Shown here: piece by piece, positions 24,415 through 33,389 of the stretch
Numbering within the stretch: the first letter of the stretch is position 1
Layout of the letters: every line of letters starts with the position of its first letter
DNA from: Alphaproteobacteria bacterium
GTDB taxonomy: Bacteria; Pseudomonadota; Alphaproteobacteria; Micropepsales; Micropepsaceae
Direction: 5' to 3'
NCBI GenBank assembly: GCA_009693985.1
Contig: SHWE01000009.1
Coordinates: 1 to 51,627, forward strand
DNA length: 51,627 nt
Position numbers and translations under genes: made by a program
Notes under the pieces: model-generated
What the model saw: only the letters and a program-made list of their open reading frames with translations
Databases searched by the model: none
What the model was told of the DNA's origin: nothing

Positions 24415-25353
24415 CTACTTAAGTTTCGACCTTGGGTCGTATTGGGCGTCCCAGCTCTTGATGAAGGCGTCGAGCTTCGGATCGGGGGGATCGGGCAGCG
24501 CCACCCGGAGCTTCACGTAAAGGTCGCCGGCGGCTTCTCCCCCAGCGCCCGGCAAGCCCTTGCCCTTCAGCCGCAGCACGGCGCCATTGTTCGAATGGGG
24601 CGGCACGGTGAGGGTGACGGGGCCGGTCAAGGTCGGCGCCTGGACCTTGGCGCCGAGGATTGCCTCTTTGAGCGTGATGGGAAGATCCATCCGCAAATCC
24701 TTGCCGTCGCGCTCGTAAATAGGATGGAGCGCGATGGCGATGGTGATCAGCGCGTCCCCTGCCGGACCGCCGGCCATGCCCGGTGCGCCCTTGGCGCGAA
24801 GCCTGATCTGCTGGCCGTCCTTGACGCCCGGCGGGATGCGGACTTCGAGCTCGGGTCCGTCGCCCAGCATGACGCGTCGCAGCCCTCCTTGGGCCGCCTC
24901 CTGCAGCGAGATGGTGGTGGCAAGCTGGATATCTTGGCCGCGCCGTGGCTGGGCGCGCCGCCCGCGGCCGCCGAGCCCGCCTAAGATGTCGGCGAAAACA
25001 TCGTCGGCATTGCCGTTCTCGCCATTGCCGCTCCACTGGAACTCGAAGCCGCCGGGGCCCTGGCCGGGGCGGGCGCGAAAACCTCCGAAGCCGCGCCCGG
25101 AGCCTTGCGCACCGGGGTTGAAGCCGCGCGGCTGGCCCGCTTCGTCGATTTCGCCGCGGTCGTATTGGGCGCGCTTTTCCTTGTCGCCCAGGACCTCATA
25201 GGCGGCATTGATCTCCTGGAAATTCTTCACCGCATTGGGATCGTTGGCGTGGGTGTCGGGATGATGCTTCTTGGCGAGCTGACGGAAGGCCTTTTTGATC
25301 TCGGCCTCGCTCGCCTTCTTCGGCACGCCCAGGACATCATACGGATCGCGCAT
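24415..25353 (-). CDS. DnaJ-like co-chaperone without zinc finger (DnaJ/CbpA type)
   Basis: 312 aa. The N-terminal J domain (residues 1-70) has the HPD motif at 31-33 (KKHHPDTH) that activates DnaK. A Gly/Phe-rich linker (about 78-125) follows. The C-terminal substrate-binding domains begin at GQDIQLATTISLQEAAQGG and include the family motifs VRIPPGVKDGQQIRL and DGKDLRMDLPITLKEAILG. No CxxCxGxG zinc fingers are present, so it is a class B (CbpA-like) J protein. It is upstream of fabI on the same strand (93-bp gap) and divergent from the binding-protein gene at 25455. Confidence 0.94.
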   Translation of the reverse strand: MRDPYDVLGVPKKASEAEIKKAFRQLAKKHHPDTHANDPNAVKNFQEINAAYEVLGDKEKRAQYDRGEIDEAGQPRGFNPGAQGSGRGFGGFRARPGQGPGGFEFQWSGNGENGNADDVFADILGGLGGRGRRAQPRRGQDIQLATTISLQEAAQGGLRRVMLGDGPELEVRIPPGVKDGQQIRLRAKGAPGMAGGPAGDALITIAIALHPIYERDGKDLRMDLPITLKEAILGAKVQAPTLTGPVTLTVPPHSNNGAVLRLKGKGLPGAGGEAAGDLYVKLRVALPDPPDPKLDAFIKSWDAQYDPRSKLK

Positions 25354-25454
25354 TCCGGCTCCTTACCAAAGGCTTATATAGGAAGAGTCTGCCTTCTGGG
25401 TTAAGCCCTAAACGGCTATGATGGCCGAAAGGCGTTTCGAAACGGGAGGGCGGC

Positions 25455-26462
25455 ATGAGAATGCGGCGTCTGGTTCTGGCGGCGGTCTTGCTCTGCGCGG
25501 GTTCACCTGTCTTCGCGGCGGCCCCGCTGATTTCGCTCGACGTGGCTTTGGGCGATGTCTCTCTCAACAAGGTGTCGTTCCTGATCGCGGCGGACAGTGG
25601 CATCTATGCGAGAAACGGCCTCGACGTGCATCAGTTCATCACGCTGGGCGCCGCCGAAGTCGCGCGCAATTCCGGCGTCGTCGTGCCGCCAGCATATCTG
25701 AAGGCCGATATCGGCAATGCGCCCATCGCCGTCGGCGGCGGCAGCCCGATGATCTATCGCGCGGCCAATACGAATGGCGTCCACCGCATCGCCATCGCCA
25801 CCACCGAGAGCTTCATCCGCACCCACATCATCGCCGCGGCCAATATCAAATCGGTGGCGGAGCTGAAGGGCAAGCGGCTCGGTTATTCGGTGCCGGGGGC
25901 CGTCACCCATGTCGGCGCTATCGGTTTCGCGAAACGGATTGGTTGGGAGCCGGGCAGGGACATCACCCTCGTGGGCAATGGCAATTCGCTGGCGCCGTTG
26001 CGCGAGGGGCGCGAAGACGCGTTCCTCGGCACCGGCATGGTGTTCGCGCGGGCCAAGGAGCTGAACCTCAACGATCTCGCCGACCTCACCCAGTACAAGA
26101 TTCCGGTTGCCGGCTCCTCCATCCTCGCCGAGCGCAATTGGCTCCGGGCGAACCGCGAGATCGCGGCCCGGTTCGTCAGATCGGCGGTCGAGGCCGATGC
26201 GCTGATGAAGACCGATCGCGCGGCGTTCGATGCGGCGCTGGTCAAATGGTTCAACATCAGAGACAGGCCGACGCAAGACAACATGTATCGCGAGGCGGTG
26301 GACATTCCGCGCAAGCCCTATCCCGCAATCGAGGGCATCAAATACACGCTCGAAATCTACGATTCGCCGCAGATGCGCAAATTCAAGGCGGAGGATTTCT
26401 ACGATTCCAGCTTCATTGCCGAGCTCGATAAAAGCGGCTTCATCGACCGGCTGTACAAGTGA
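25455..26462 (+). CDS. Periplasmic substrate-binding protein, NMT1/SsuA/ThiY-like
   Basis: 335 aa. A Sec signal peptide (residues 1 to about 22, VFAAAPL) precedes a two-lobe type II binding fold: [17 protein letters not shown] (the usual eager-binding helix of the NMT1/SsuA family), [16 protein letters not shown] at the start of lobe 2, and [13 protein letters not shown]. Such proteins deliver nitrate, sulfonates, taurine or thiamine precursors to ABC importers. No permease or ATPase gene is near, so it is an orphan. Its stop overlaps the GTG start of pdxH by 4 bp (GTGA), which couples the two genes and hints at a link to vitamin B6. That link is an inference. Confidence 0.82.
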   Translation: MRMRRLVLAAVLLCAGSPVFAAAPLISLDVALGDVSLNKVSFLIAADSGIYARNGLDVHQFITLGAAEVARNSGVVVPPAYLKADIGNAPIAVGGGSPMIYRAANTNGVHRIAIATTESFIRTHIIAAANIKSVAELKGKRLGYSVPGAVTHVGAIGFAKRIGWEPGRDITLVGNGNSLAPLREGREDAFLGTGMVFARAKELNLNDLADLTQYKIPVAGSSILAERNWLRANREIAARFVRSAVEADALMKTDRAAFDAALVKWFNIRDRPTQDNMYREAVDIPRKPYPAIEGIKYTLEIYDSPQMRKFKAEDFYDSSFIAELDKSGFIDRLYK

Positions 26463-27079
26463 GCGCAGAGCCTGAAAAGCATAGCGAGATCGTACCCGCC
26501 GGCGAGCCTATCCAGCATTTCCAGGAATGGTTCGCCGAAGCAAAGGCGCGCGAGCCGAACGATCCCGACGCCATGGCGCTCGCCACCGTGGACGCGGACG
26601 GATTGCCCGATGTGCGCATGGTGCTGCTCAAGGGCGTCGATGCGCGCGGCTTCGTCTTCTACACCAATCTCGAAAGCGCCAAGGGCGAGGAGCTGGCCGC
26701 CAATCCGAAAGCGGCTCTGTGCTTTCATTGGAAATCGCTGCGCCGGCAGGTGCGCGTGCGCGGCCCCGTGGAGCGGGTGAGCGAAGCGGAAGCCGATGCC
26801 TATTTCGCTTCGCGCCCGAAAGACAGCCAGATCGGCGCCTGGGCTTCGAAGCAGTCGCGTCCCCTGGAGGGCCGTTTCGCGTTGGAAAAAGAGGTCGCGC
26901 TTGCGGCCGCTAAATACGCGCTGCAATCGGTACCGCGCCCTAGCCATTGGTCGGGCTTTCGCGTGCAGCCGCTTCAAATCGAGTTCTGGGCCAACCGGCC
27001 GTTCCGCCTGCATGAGCGGCTGGTCTACCGCCGTGTCTCTCTCGCGTCGGCGTGGACGACGGAGAGATTGTTTCCTTAA
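26459..27079 (+). CDS. pdxH: Pyridoxamine/pyridoxine 5'-phosphate oxidase
   Basis: 206 aa from GTG 26459, embedded in the preceding stop codon. The FMN-binding split-barrel carries [21 protein letters not shown] near the N-terminus, [13 protein letters not shown], and [13 protein letters not shown]. The C-terminal family signature is [14 protein letters not shown] with RLHER. The enzyme oxidises pyridoxine or pyridoxamine phosphate to pyridoxal 5'-phosphate, using oxygen and FMN. It is encoded with an orphan binding protein rather than with other B6 genes. Confidence 0.96.
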   Translation: MSAEPEKHSEIVPAGEPIQHFQEWFAEAKAREPNDPDAMALATVDADGLPDVRMVLLKGVDARGFVFYTNLESAKGEELAANPKAALCFHWKSLRRQVRVRGPVERVSEAEADAYFASRPKDSQIGAWASKQSRPLEGRFALEKEVALAAAKYALQSVPRPSHWSGFRVQPLQIEFWANRPFRLHERLVYRRVSLASAWTTERLFP

Positions 27080-27088
27080 TCATTGAGA

Positions 27089-27613
27089 CTAGGGGTCTGG
27101 GTAATGAAGCTGGAGGGTGAACTCAAACAGCTTCTCGCCCAGATAAGAGCAAGACTGAGTGTTTTGATCAACGGTGCCCGCCAAGCTTGCGCGTGAGACC
27201 GACGTATATTGCGGATTGAAGAAATGGTTCGTGTCGTTTCGTAATTCCATCTCATAGCGCGCGACCAAGGCGTTTTTCTCGATTTCGGCGGTTGGGTTGC
27301 CGACGTCGCGAGGAACGCTCGATGACGATTCGAACTGAAGTTTGACGATGTCTGTCGGCAATTGATAATCGAACGAATAGCCATACCAAGTACAAGGCAC
27401 GAGCTGTCTATTGTAAACGCAACGCCCCTCATTCGTGAGTTGAATATCGTGCGTCTCAAAACAAATTCTTCGGTCGCTGTTCAGCCCGCACACCAGCCCA
27501 ACTTTGAAATTGCTAATGACGACGGGGTTGGTCTGGCCTTGCGCGATGCTTGGCGTGGCACTGAGAAGTGCGAAAACAAGTAACGTTGCCACTCGATTGT
27601 GAGTTATTGCCAT
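27089..27613 (-). CDS. Hypothetical secreted protein, cysteine-containing
   Basis: 174 aa. The N-terminus is a typical signal peptide (VATLLVFALLSATPSIAQGQ). The mature part is strand-rich with five cysteines (in GLVCGL, RRICFE, GRCVYN, VPCTWY and QSCSYLG), some probably paired in the oxidising periplasm. I recognise no family. Base composition is clearly lower in GC than the genes around it and the codon use is relaxed (many TTG, AAT, TAT), which suggests recent acquisition. It stands alone, convergent to pdxH (9-bp gap) and about 110 bp from rluB. Coding status rests on the signal peptide and frame length. Confidence 0.6.
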   Translation of the reverse strand: MAITHNRVATLLVFALLSATPSIAQGQTNPVVISNFKVGLVCGLNSDRRICFETHDIQLTNEGRCVYNRQLVPCTWYGYSFDYQLPTDIVKLQFESSSSVPRDVGNPTAEIEKNALVARYEMELRNDTNHFFNPQYTSVSRASLAGTVDQNTQSCSYLGEKLFEFTLQLHYPDP

Positions 27614-27723
27614 CGCCGTAACTCAGTTCCCGTTCTTGTAGCCGAAGCCGCCGAATTTATCGCAGCTACCCCCAACACATGCGGACGATAGCTTGCCGCA
27701 TTGGAAGCGGCAACGGAGGGCTG

Positions 27724-28503
27724 TTACGGCGCGTTTTTCTTCGCTTTCTGCATTCCCAATTGTTCGCGCCAGACCTTGCCGGGGATTTCGTCCACCGCGC
27801 CTTCGGGCAGATGTCCGAGATGGAACGGCCCGAAGCTGACGCGGATGAGGCGCGCCACTTTCAGCCCGAGATGTTCCATCAGCCGCTTCACTTCGCGGTT
27901 CTTGCCTTCCTTCAAACTCACCATCGCCCAGGCATAGGGGCCTTTGGCGCGTTCGAGCTTCGCGATGACTGGGCCGTAGTCGGTGCGGTCGATGGTTACG
28001 CCCTTGGCGAGCTTGTCGAGATCCTTCTGCGTGACATTGCCGAACAGGCGCACGCGATAACGCCGGATCCATCCTTGCGCCGGCAATTCGAGACGGCGCG
28101 CCATCTCGCCGTCATTGGTGAGCAGCAGCAGCCCTTCGGAATTGAAGTCGAGACGGCCGACCGACACCACGCGCGGCAGGCTCTTTGGCAAATGGGCGAA
28201 CACGGTCGGTCGTCCTTCCGGATCGCGGTGCGAGGTCATCAGCCCTTGCGGCTTGTGATAGCGCCATAGCTTGGTCGGAGCCGCGGTCGGGATCGCCTTG
28301 CCGTCGACGGTGATGAGCGCATCCGCCGCGACATTGAGCGCGGGCGATTTGACGATCTCCCCGCCGAGCGCCACGCGCCCATCGGCGATCATTCTCTCCG
28401 CGTCGCGCCGCGAGCAGACGCCGGCGCGCGCCATCACCTTGGCGATGCGCTCGCCGCGTTCGGCGTGTTCGCCGGTTTCGCTTTCGTTATCTGTTTCCGC
28501 CAT
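27724..28503 (-). CDS. rluB: 23S rRNA pseudouridine synthase, RluB/RsuA family
   Basis: 259 aa. The N-terminal S4 RNA-binding domain (RIAKVMARAGVCSRRDAERM, residues about 19-38) is followed by the catalytic domain with LWRYHKPQGLMTSHRDPEGR and the active-site Asp in GRLDFNSEGLLLLTNDG. The C-terminal EGKNREVKRLMEHLGL motif completes the RsuA/RluB/RluE signature. The length and the S4 domain favour RluB (position 2605 of 23S rRNA) over RluE. The acidic N-terminus (ETDNESETGEHAERGER) is a variable extension. It is divergent from tadA, with only 26 bp between starts. Confidence 0.93.
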   Translation of the reverse strand: MAETDNESETGEHAERGERIAKVMARAGVCSRRDAERMIADGRVALGGEIVKSPALNVAADALITVDGKAIPTAAPTKLWRYHKPQGLMTSHRDPEGRPTVFAHLPKSLPRVVSVGRLDFNSEGLLLLTNDGEMARRLELPAQGWIRRYRVRLFGNVTQKDLDKLAKGVTIDRTDYGPVIAKLERAKGPYAWAMVSLKEGKNREVKRLMEHLGLKVARLIRVSFGPFHLGHLPEGAVDEIPGKVWREQLGMQKAKKNAP

Positions 28504-28529
28504 CGCCCTCCTTGGGTACTGTGCGCGCC

Positions 28530-28988
28530 ATGGAAGAGCAAGACACCGATTACGCGCGCGTGGCGCTGGCCGAGGCGAAAGCGGCCGCCGCGCGAGGGGA
28601 AGTGCCGGTGGGAGCGGTACTGGTTTCGGCCGGCAACGATGTGCTGGCGCAGAGCGGCAACCGCATCGTCGAGCTTCGCGATCCGACCGCCCACGCCGAA
28701 ATCCTTGCCTTGCGCGAAGGCGCCAAACGCCTCGGCAATGAAAGGCTGGTCGGCACCACGCTCTATGTGACGCTCGAACCCTGTGCCATGTGCGCGGGCG
28801 CCATCGCCCATGCTCGCGTCGAGCGCCTCGTCTATGCCGCGTCCGATCCCAAGGGCGGGGCGGTCGAGCATGGCGCCAAATTCTTCGAGCAGCCGACCTG
28901 CCATCACCGGCCCAAAATCGACCGCGGGGGCGATGCGGACGCCGCGGGCACGCTGCTGCGCGATTTCTTTCGCGTTCGCCGGGGCTAA
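28530..28988 (+). CDS. tadA: tRNA-specific adenosine-34 deaminase
   Basis: 152 aa from ATG 28530; a GTG at 28512 in frame would add six residues and collide with rluB control sequences. The zinc deaminase motifs are HAE (His55, catalytic Glu57) and PCAMC (Cys85, Cys88). The C-terminus (EQPTCHHRPKIDRG) matches TadA rather than guanine or cytosine deaminases. It converts the wobble adenosine of tRNA-Arg(ACG) to inosine and is usually essential. The pairing divergent to rluB is conserved in alphaproteobacteria. The stop overlaps that of the convergent terC remnant by 4 bp (CTAA). Confidence 0.94.
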   Translation: MEEQDTDYARVALAEAKAAAARGEVPVGAVLVSAGNDVLAQSGNRIVELRDPTAHAEILALREGAKRLGNERLVGTTLYVTLEPCAMCAGAIAHARVERLVYAASDPKGGAVEHGAKFFEQPTCHHRPKIDRGGDADAAGTLLRDFFRVRRG

Positions 28989-29710
28989 GTCTTCTTGCGT
29001 CGGGTTGCTCGCCGGCGCGTGGCCAGATGGTTCAGCGTCTCGACCAGTCCCGAGAAGGCGATGGCGAAGTAAATATATTCGCGCGGAATGTGGAAATGCG
29101 CGGCATCGGCCACCAGCGCCACGCCGATGAGCAAAAGGAAGCTCAAGCTCAGCATCTTCACGGTGGGATGGCGGTTGACGAAATTCGCCACCGGCGTTGC
29201 GGCGATCATCATGATGGCGATCGAGATGATGACCGCGGCGACCATGATCACCAGATGTTCGGCAACGCCGACGGCGGTGATGACGGAATCGATGGAAAAG
29301 ACGAAGTCCAGCACGACGATCTGCATGATGACGCCGGCATAGCTCGCTTTCGCGGTGCCGAGCCGCTCATGGAAGCCTTCGACTTCGGCGTGAATCTCGC
29401 GCGTGCCCTTGGTGAGCAGGAAAAATCCGCCCACGCCGAGCACGATGTCGCGCCAGGACAGGGCCAGATCGAAAACCGTTATGACCGGCTCGCTCAGCGA
29501 GAGGATGAACGAGATGTCGCTCAGCATCGCGATACGCATCAAGACCGCGATGGAAAGGCCGATGCGGCGCGCCGAAGCCTGTTAGCTTTCGGGAAGTTTG
29601 GACGAGACGATGGCAAGGAAGATGACATTGTCGATGCCGAGCACGATCTCGAGCAGCGTCAGTGTCGGCAGGCTGATCCAGGCATTGGGGTCGGTGAGGA
29701 GTTCAAGCAT
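28985..29710 (-). pseudogene. TerC-family membrane protein interrupted by an in-frame stop codon
   Basis: Read through, the gene would encode 241 aa of a TerC/YegH-type multi-pass membrane protein. The N-terminal part (codons 1-42, ATG 29710) contains LLEIVLGIDNVIFLAIVSSKL, the metal-binding Asp motif of the family. Codon 43 is TAA (29584-29582). The remaining 198 codons continue in the same frame with all family landmarks (the second Asp motif VLDFVFSIDSVITAVG, then YIYFAIAFSGLVETLN). A single substitution such as CAA to TAA explains it. The piece from ATG 29542 (185 aa) has lost the first helix and first Asp motif. TerC proteins are linked to manganese efflux or metallation of secreted proteins. 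Sequencing error remains possible. Confidence 0.8.
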
Positions 29711-29729
29711 CGCGGGGAGTGTCGCCTAG

Positions 29730-30350
29730 CTAGAACCAGGGCGGAGCCAATTGGGGAAACCCGATAATCAAGGTTTCCCGTGTCGCCAATATGCCGATGG
29801 CGGCGCCGATCAGCACATCGCTGAGGAAATGCGCCGTCATCATCGCCCGTGTTGCCGCCAGCCCGCCCGCGAGCAGCAGCCACAGCGGCGCGAGCGTAGG
29901 CACAACCGCTGACAACACCACCGCCACGCAGAAGATTGTCATCGCATGCCCCGAGGGGAAGGAATCGAACTGCAATTCCCAGGTGAAATAGCGAAAGCCG
30001 TAAAGCCCGTGCTCGAAATCATCGCGCGGGCGGCGGCGGCCAAGGAAAATTTTGATTGTATGCAGCACGATGCTCGACACGACGAAGCTCGCCAGCAGCG
30101 CTAGCGAATAATCGGAGACGGCGCGCAAGAACGGCGTTTCGCCATTCGCCGCCATCAGCGCCTGCACCGCGAAATAAAAGACGACCGCGGCGATGATCCA
30201 GGGCAGGCCCTTCGCCCAATTGGTGATGCGCCAGGCGAATTGCAGAAGCGGCGTATCCAGCCGCTCGCGGAAATAGGACGCCGCCTGGCGGTCGATTCTG
30301 AGACAAAGCGCGCCCGCCAGAAACAGGATGGCAGAAAGCCACAGCATCAT
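29730..30350 (-). CDS. PAP2-family membrane phosphatase
   Basis: 206 aa with about five or six membrane helices. The three PAP2 active-site motifs are intact: Lys100-x6-Arg107-Pro108 (KIFLGRRRP), SGH at 133-135 (FPSGHAM) and Arg168-x5-His174-x3-Asp178 ([11 protein letters not shown]). Such enzymes dephosphorylate lipid phosphates such as phosphatidate, phosphatidylglycerol phosphate or undecaprenyl pyrophosphate, or lipid A, at the periplasmic face. The start overlaps the end of purD by 4 bp, so it is in the purD transcription unit, although the functions are unrelated. The specific lipid is unknown. Confidence 0.92.
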   Translation of the reverse strand: MMLWLSAILFLAGALCLRIDRQAASYFRERLDTPLLQFAWRITNWAKGLPWIIAAVVFYFAVQALMAANGETPFLRAVSDYSLALLASFVVSSIVLHTIKIFLGRRRPRDDFEHGLYGFRYFTWELQFDSFPSGHAMTIFCVAVVLSAVVPTLAPLWLLLAGGLAATRAMMTAHFLSDVLIGAAIGILATRETLIIGFPQLAPPWF

Positions 30351-31630
30351 GGTCGTGAATTTTCCTGCAACACCGCGCGCCAGCCGATGTCGCGGCGGCA
30401 GAAGCCGCCCGGCCAGTTGATGCGGTCGATGGCTTCATAGGCGCGGGCTTGCGCCTCGGCCACACTTTTGCCCACGGCCGAGACGTTGAGCACGCGTCCG
30501 CCATTGGCGAGAATGCGCCCGTCCTTCGCCACGGTGCCGGCGTGGAAAATCTCGACGCCTTCGACACGCGCGGCCTCGGCAAGCCCTCTGATCTCGGAGC
30601 CCTTCTCGTAGGAACCGGGATAGCCATTCGCCGCCATCACCACGGTCAATGCCGCCTCGCTGCGCCAGCGCAAATCGACCGTATCGAGCACGCCGTCGCG
30701 CGCCGCCATCAACGCGGAGAGCAGATCGGATTTCAGACGCAGCATCAGCACCTGACATTCGGGATCGCCGAAGCGGCAATTATATTCGATCAGCTTGGGC
30801 TCGCCGTCCTTGATCATCAGCCCGGCGAAAAGCACGCCCTTATAAGGCGTGCCGCGCGCGCGCATCGCATCGACCGTCGGTTTCACGATGCGCGCCATGA
30901 CTTTCTTTTCGACCTCCGCCGTCAACACGGGCGCGGGCGAATAGGCTCCCATGCCGCCCGTGTTGGGGCCCTTGTCGCCGTCGAAGACGCGCTTGTGATC
31001 CTGCGCGGAGGCCAGCGGCAAAATATGCGTGCCATCGGTCAGCGCGAAGAAGCTTGCCTCTTCGCCGTCGAGGAATTCTTCGACCACCACTTCCTTGCCG
31101 GCATCGCCGAAGGCGCCGCCGAACATCGCATCGATGGCGTCGCCCGCTTCTTCGTGCGTGGCGGCGATGATGACGCCCTTGCCGGCGGCCAACCCGTCGG
31201 CCTTGATGACGACGGGGAGGGGAAGCGTCGCCGCGAAGGTCTTGGCGGTTGCCGCATCGCCGCAACGCCGATAGGCAGCCGTCGGGATGTCGTTCGCCGC
31301 GCACAGATCTTTGACGAAGGCTTTGGAGCCTTCGAGAATCGCGGCCTTCATGTTCGGCCCGAATGTTTTCACGCCCGCAGCTTCAAGCCTGTCGGTAATT
31401 CCGGCGACCAGCGGGCCTTCCGGGCCGATCACGGCGAAATCGATCCGCTTCTCCTTGGCGAAGCGAACGATGCCGTCGAGATTCATCGCATCGATGGCGG
31501 CGCAGTCCGCAATCGCGGCGATTCCGGTATTGCCCGGCGCGCAATAGAGCTTCGTCACCAGCGGGCTCGCCGACAGCGTCCAGGCCAGCGCGTGCTCGCG
31601 GCCGCCCGATCCGATGAGGAGAATGTTCAT
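30347..31630 (-). CDS. purD: Phosphoribosylamine-glycine ligase (GAR synthetase)
   Basis: 427 aa from ATG 31630, which gives the invariant N-terminus [17 protein letters not shown]; nine extra upstream codons are not needed. An ATP-grasp enzyme: [15 protein letters not shown] and [14 protein letters not shown] are the family signatures, and [22 protein letters not shown] lies between. It joins glycine to phosphoribosylamine in purine synthesis. It is divergent from xseA with 43 bp between the start codons, a conserved neighbourhood in alphaproteobacteria. Confidence 0.97.
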   Translation of the reverse strand: MNILLIGSGGREHALAWTLSASPLVTKLYCAPGNTGIAAIADCAAIDAMNLDGIVRFAKEKRIDFAVIGPEGPLVAGITDRLEAAGVKTFGPNMKAAILEGSKAFVKDLCAANDIPTAAYRRCGDAATAKTFAATLPLPVVIKADGLAAGKGVIIAATHEEAGDAIDAMFGGAFGDAGKEVVVEEFLDGEEASFFALTDGTHILPLASAQDHKRVFDGDKGPNTGGMGAYSPAPVLTAEVEKKVMARIVKPTVDAMRARGTPYKGVLFAGLMIKDGEPKLIEYNCRFGDPECQVLMLRLKSDLLSALMAARDGVLDTVDLRWRSEAALTVVMAANGYPGSYEKGSEIRGLAEAARVEGVEIFHAGTVAKDGRILANGGRVLNVSAVGKSVAEAQARAYEAIDRINWPGGFCRRDIGWRAVLQENSRP

Positions 31631-31673
31631 TTGAATTTGCCAACAGATGCGACTCAAGGCGTATCATCGCGCC

Positions 31674-33122
31674 ATGATGGACGAAACCCCCAACGGGCCG
31701 GACCCCACCGGCACTGGGCCCACGCCCGGCGGCAATCTTGTAGAGTTCACGGTCAGCGAACTCTCCAACCTCTTGAAGCGCACGGTCGAGGACGCTTTTC
31801 CCTATGTTCGTGTGCGCGGCGAGCTCTCCCGGGTGACCCGGCCCGCCAGCGGCCATTGCTATTTCGAATTGAAGGACGAGCGCGCGGTGATCTCCGCCGT
31901 GACCTGGAAAGGCAATTACGCGCGGCTGAAGGTCAAGCCGGAGCAGGGGCTGGAAGTCGTCTGCACCGGGCGGCTCACCACGTTCGAGGGCCAGTCCAAA
32001 TATCAGATCGTCGTCGAGCAGATGGAGCTTGCCGGCATCGGCGCGCTGATGGCGATGCTGGAGGCGCGCAAGAAGAAGTTGGCGGCCGAAGGGCTGTTCG
32101 ATGCCGCGCGCAAGAAAGCCATTCCCTATCTGCCGACGGTCGTCGGTGTGGTGACCTCGCCGACCGGCGCCGTCATCCGCGACATCCTGCATCGGCTCGC
32201 CGACCGTTGTCCGCGCCATGTGCTGCTGTGGGGCGTGACGGTGCAGGGCGAGCGCGCCCCCGCCGAGATCGCCGCCGCCATTCGCGGCTTCAACGCGCTT
32301 CCCATCGGCGGCGCCATTCCGCGTCCCGACGTCATCATCGTCGCGCGCGGCGGCGGCTCGTTCGATGATCTGCTCGCCTTCAGCGAGGAGATCGTGGTGC
32401 GGGCGGCGGCCGAATCCGCGATTCCATTGATCTCGGCGGTCGGTCACGAAACCGACACCACCTTGATCGATTTCGCTTCCGACCGACGCGCCCCGACGCC
32501 GAGCGCGGCGGCCGAAATGGCGGTGCCCGTCTTGCGCGATCTGATCGAGGCGACACTCTCGTTCCAGCAGCGGCTGTTGCGGGCGGCCGGGCGTATTATG
32601 GCGGGCAAGCGCGAGCGCGTCATGGGCTTGGCGCGTGCGCTTCCGCGCCCCGATGCGTTGTTCGCCCTGCCGCGCCAGCGCTTCGATGCCTCTTCGGGCC
32701 GCTTGCGCACGGCGTTGTTCCAGAATCTGCAACGCCATCGCGCCAGTTTCACCCATTGGGCGGCGCTGCTGCGGCCTCGCGTCATCGGCTCTGAAATCCA
32801 GCGCTGCCGCGAGTCCCTGACCGCGCTCGACACGCGGCTCGACCGCGCCTACGGCACCAGGCTCCGCCAGGCGGCCATCAGCCTCGAAGGCTGCGGCCGT
32901 GTGCTGGAAAGCGTGAGCTACCGGGCGGTGCTGGCGCGCGGTTTCGCGCTCGTCCGAGGCGCGGACGGCGCGCTCAAACGGCGCGCGGCGGCAATCGGGG
33001 CGGGCGAGGCTCTGACACTCGGTTTCGCCGACGGCGAGGCCAAGGCGGTAGCGCTCGGCAAGCCCGAGCCGCGCCCTGCCAAGCCGCCTGCCAAGCCCCG
33101 TGGCCAGGGCGATTTGTTCTAG
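31674..33122 (+). CDS. xseA: Exodeoxyribonuclease VII large subunit
   Basis: 482 aa from ATG 31674 (31677 is an alternative). An N-terminal OB-fold domain (FTVSELSNLLKRTVEDAFPY) is followed by the catalytic domain with VVGVVTSPTGAVIRDILHRL, IIVARGGGSFDDLLAF and SAVGHETDTTLIDF. A long coiled-coil region of about 150 residues and a C-terminal segment (ARGFALVRGADG) complete the usual layout. With XseB (15459) it forms the single-strand exonuclease VII. The last 25 residues are Lys/Pro-rich. Confidence 0.97.
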   Translation: MMDETPNGPDPTGTGPTPGGNLVEFTVSELSNLLKRTVEDAFPYVRVRGELSRVTRPASGHCYFELKDERAVISAVTWKGNYARLKVKPEQGLEVVCTGRLTTFEGQSKYQIVVEQMELAGIGALMAMLEARKKKLAAEGLFDAARKKAIPYLPTVVGVVTSPTGAVIRDILHRLADRCPRHVLLWGVTVQGERAPAEIAAAIRGFNALPIGGAIPRPDVIIVARGGGSFDDLLAFSEEIVVRAAAESAIPLISAVGHETDTTLIDFASDRRAPTPSAAAEMAVPVLRDLIEATLSFQQRLLRAAGRIMAGKRERVMGLARALPRPDALFALPRQRFDASSGRLRTALFQNLQRHRASFTHWAALLRPRVIGSEIQRCRESLTALDTRLDRAYGTRLRQAAISLEGCGRVLESVSYRAVLARGFALVRGADGALKRRAAAIGAGEALTLGFADGEAKAVALGKPEPRPAKPPAKPRGQGDLF

Positions 33123-33164
33123 CCACTTGGTTTTTGGCCCGACAGGGCGTTAGAATCGCAAATC

Positions 33165-33389
33165 ATGAACCAGTTCGAGCGCGATATCGGCGGCCGCCCC
33201 GCGGTTTTGGAATATCTCGACGGGGAATACCGGGTGATGACGCCCGGCGCTTTTGTCGTCTGCGCCGTCACCGGCACCAAGATTCCGCTCGAAGCGCTGC
33301 GTTATTGGAGCGTTGACCTGCAAGAGCCCTATGCCGGACCGGCCGCGGCGCTCAAGCGTATGCAGGAGAAGGGGCTGACACCGAAATGA
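33165..33389 (+). CDS. DUF2093 family protein
   Basis: 74 aa, matching the small alphaproteobacterial DUF2093 family: VLEYLDGEYRVMTPGAFVVC, then VTGTKIPLEALRYWSVDLQE and a Tyr/Ala-rich end. It is soluble and acidic to neutral, with no known function. The stop overlaps the start of the M23 peptidase (ATGA), so they are translationally coupled. In many alphaproteobacteria it accompanies lpxK and other lipid A genes, which begin on the opposite strand 0.8 kb away. Confidence 0.88.
   Translation: MNQFERDIGGRPAVLEYLDGEYRVMTPGAFVVCAVTGTKIPLEALRYWSVDLQEPYAGPAAALKRMQEKGLTPK

Noticed and set aside
27623-28072. 149-codon minus-strand frame ending beyond rluB
   Set aside because: It starts inside rluB in the wrong frame; the short cysteine-rich tail (CVGGSCDKFGGFG) in the gap is too short and has no start of its own.
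30449-32368. 639-codon plus-strand frame over purD and the start of xseA
   Set aside because: It crosses from antisense of purD into a wrong frame of xseA. PurD and XseA are unmistakable; the frame has no start signals or domain content.
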